Source of the DNA: Actinomycetota bacterium
GTDB taxonomy: Bacteria; Actinomycetota; Thermoleophilia; Solirubrobacterales; Solirubrobacteraceae
Reading direction: 5' to 3'
DNA length: 6,565 nt
Assembly (NCBI GenBank): GCA_009699565.1
Contig: WLNX01000102.1
Coordinates: 1 to 6,565, forward strand
Positions 5,504-6,565 of the stretch are shown here, piece after piece; position 1 is the first letter of the stretch, and every line of letters begins with the position of its first letter. Position numbers and translations under genes: made by a program. The notes below the pieces were generated by a model. The model did not search any database. It was not told where the DNA came from and saw only the letters and a list, made by a program, of their open reading frames with translations.

Positions 5504-6565
5504 TGCGCTGCCGGCTCGCTGACGATGCGGGCGATCGGATCTCCGGCGCCGATCGGGGCGCCTTCGGTGATCGGCAGCTCGGCGATCACGCCGGCCTTGT
5601 GCGCCGTGATCTCATTCTCCATCTTCATCGCTTCGATGATGCAGAGAAGTTGCCCTTCTTCGACCGTGTCTCCGGCCTTCACGACAACCTTCCACATGTT
5701 GCCTTGGAGCGGAGCCTCGAGCGTGTCCGCGCCTCCGCCACCGCTGCTCTTGCGTTCGGTCCGCTTTGGCTTCGGCGCTGCTCCGCCAGCGGCAACCACT
5801 CCGCCCACCGGCGGCGGTCCGATCACGTTGACGTCGAAGCGGCGGCCGGAGACTTCGACCGTGTACTGCTGTTCAAGTTTCTCGTCGCCGTCGTCCGTGA
5901 TCCGTTCGACCGGCGTCTCAGGGGCGGTCGACTTCAGCCACTCCTTGTCTTCGGTCAGCTCGCGGCAGGTGTCCGCCTCGCGCCACTGCTCGGTTGCCAG
6001 CAGCGCACTGTGGAACGGGATCAGGGTTGTGAGCCCTTCGATCTCGTACTCGTCGAGTGCTCGCAGCATTCGCGCCGTGGCGCGCTCGCGGTCGACGTCC
6101 CAGACGATCAGCTTGGCGACCATCGGGTCGTACATCGGAGTCACTTCGCCGTTCTCGCCGACGCCTGAATCGACACGGACGCCGGGGCCCGAGGGTTCGA
6201 TGTAGCGCCCAATCTTCCCCGGCGCCGGTGCAAAGTTCTTCGCTGCGTTCTCGGCGTTGATGCGGCACTCGATCGCGTGGCCTCGCATCTCGACCTGGTC
6301 CTGAGTGACCGACAGCGTCTCACCGGCGGCGGCGCGGATTCCTTCGCGAACGATGTCGATACCGGTCGTCATCTCGGTTACGCAGTGCTCAACCTGGACG
6401 CGCGTGTTCATCTCCAGGAAGAAGTACTCGCCGTCTTGGAGCAGCCCTTCGACAGTGCCTGCTCCTACGTAGTCGACGGCCTTTGCAGCCTCGACGCCGA
6501 TCTTGCCGATTTTCGCTCGCAGTGCCTCGTCGACAACCCACTCGGCGGCAGGCGATTCCTCGATC
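5500..6565 (-). CDS. Biotin-dependent acyl-CoA carboxylase alpha chain: biotin carboxylase + BCCP (partial, C-terminal part)
   Basis: The gene enters from the right edge; 354 residues are visible. The fragment opens inside the biotin carboxylase ATP-grasp domain (IEESPAAEWVVDEALRAKIG). It contains the catalytic strand LEMNTRVQVEH (fragment 50-60; the Glu, Asn, Arg and second Glu match E. coli AccC E288, N290, R292, E296), then GHAIECRINAEN and GVRVDSG, and MYDPMVAKLI of the C-terminal domain, ending near residue 211. A linker with one short beta segment (YTVEVSGRRFDVNV, about 234-247) and a Pro/Gly/Lys-rich hinge (251-277) leads to a biotin carboxyl carrier domain. Its EAMKMENEI motif places the biotinylated Lys at fragment residue 314. 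Such fused chains (AccA/PccA type) carboxylate biotin with bicarbonate and ATP for a separate carboxyltransferase making malonyl- or methylmalonyl-CoA. The substrate is set by that absent beta subunit. EHCVTEMTTG differs from the usual EHPVTEM(I)TG. Confidence 0.95.
   Translation of the reverse strand, partial: IEESPAAEWVVDEALRAKIGKIGVEAAKAVDYVGAGTVEGLLQDGEYFFLEMNTRVQVEHCVTEMTTGIDIVREGIRAAAGETLSVTQDQVEMRGHAIECRINAENAAKNFAPAPGKIGRYIEPSGPGVRVDSGVGENGEVTPMYDPMVAKLIVWDVDRERATARMLRALDEYEIEGLTTLIPFHSALLATEQWREADTCRELTEDKEWLKSTAPETPVERITDDGDEKLEQQYTVEVSGRRFDVNVIGPPPVGGVVAAGGAAPKPKRTERKSSGGGGADTLEAPLQGNMWKVVVKAGDTVEEGQLLCIIEAMKMENEITAHKAGVIAELPITEGAPIGAGDPIARIVSEPAAQ

Noticed and set aside
5177..6205. 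Plus-strand open frames of 342 and 322 codons opposite the GNAT and carboxylase genes
   Set aside because: The minus strand carries unmistakable GNAT and biotin carboxylase/BCCP motifs; the plus frames show no recognisable protein.
1..6565. tRNA, rRNA, CRISPR arrays, insertion sequences, toxin-antitoxin or phage genes
   Set aside because: I looked for spaced direct repeats, terminal inverted repeats, transposase or integrase motifs and cloverleaf-like segments on both strands and saw none; nearly all the DNA is accounted for by housekeeping-type genes.

Overview
The window is a high-GC stretch of ordinary bacterial chromosome. Protein similarity recognised by eye (succinyl-CoA synthetase, a fused biotin carboxylase/BCCP chain, many small ATGA/GTGA gene overlaps) and apparent leaderless starts after TANNNT -10 boxes suggest an actinobacterium, possibly of the Thermoleophilia/Solirubrobacterales kind. 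That placement is inference; no rRNA or other marker gene is present. I see no mobile element, CRISPR array, tRNA or rRNA.

Layout. Positions 1-457 (minus) hold the N-terminal 152 residues of a PLP-dependent class I/II aminotransferase that runs off the left edge. It is preceded by a short promoter region containing a perfect 10-bp palindrome. Positions 499-1431 (minus) encode a single-pass membrane protein with an Ala/Arg-rich C-terminal half of unknown function. Positions 1464-3487 (minus) are the sucC-sucD operon, encoding both subunits of succinyl-CoA synthetase with a 4-base ATGA overlap. A 59-bp divergent promoter region separates sucC from a plus-strand pair: a HAD-superfamily protein of the 2-haloacid dehalogenase type (3547-4230) and a metallo-beta-lactamase-fold protein (4243-5016) that starts at GTG behind a good ribosome binding site. 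That pair converges, with a 4-bp gap, on a minus-strand GNAT acetyltransferase (5021-5503). The GNAT gene overlaps by GTGA the end of a biotin-dependent acyl-CoA carboxylase alpha chain (5500 to beyond 6565).

How the genes fit together. Succinyl-CoA synthetase is a TCA-cycle enzyme. The carboxylase alpha chain makes malonyl-CoA or, with another beta partner, methylmalonyl-CoA, which feeds succinyl-CoA. The two could therefore meet at the succinyl-CoA node, but no carboxyltransferase or mutase gene is visible, so this is only a suggestion. The HAD, MBL and GNAT genes have recognisable folds but no assignable substrate.

I did not find a clearly new system. The points most worth a second look are the substituted metal ligand in the MBL protein (HxDxDH), the compositional change within the membrane protein gene, the palindrome over the aminotransferase promoter, and the repeated leaderless-type promoter arrangement.
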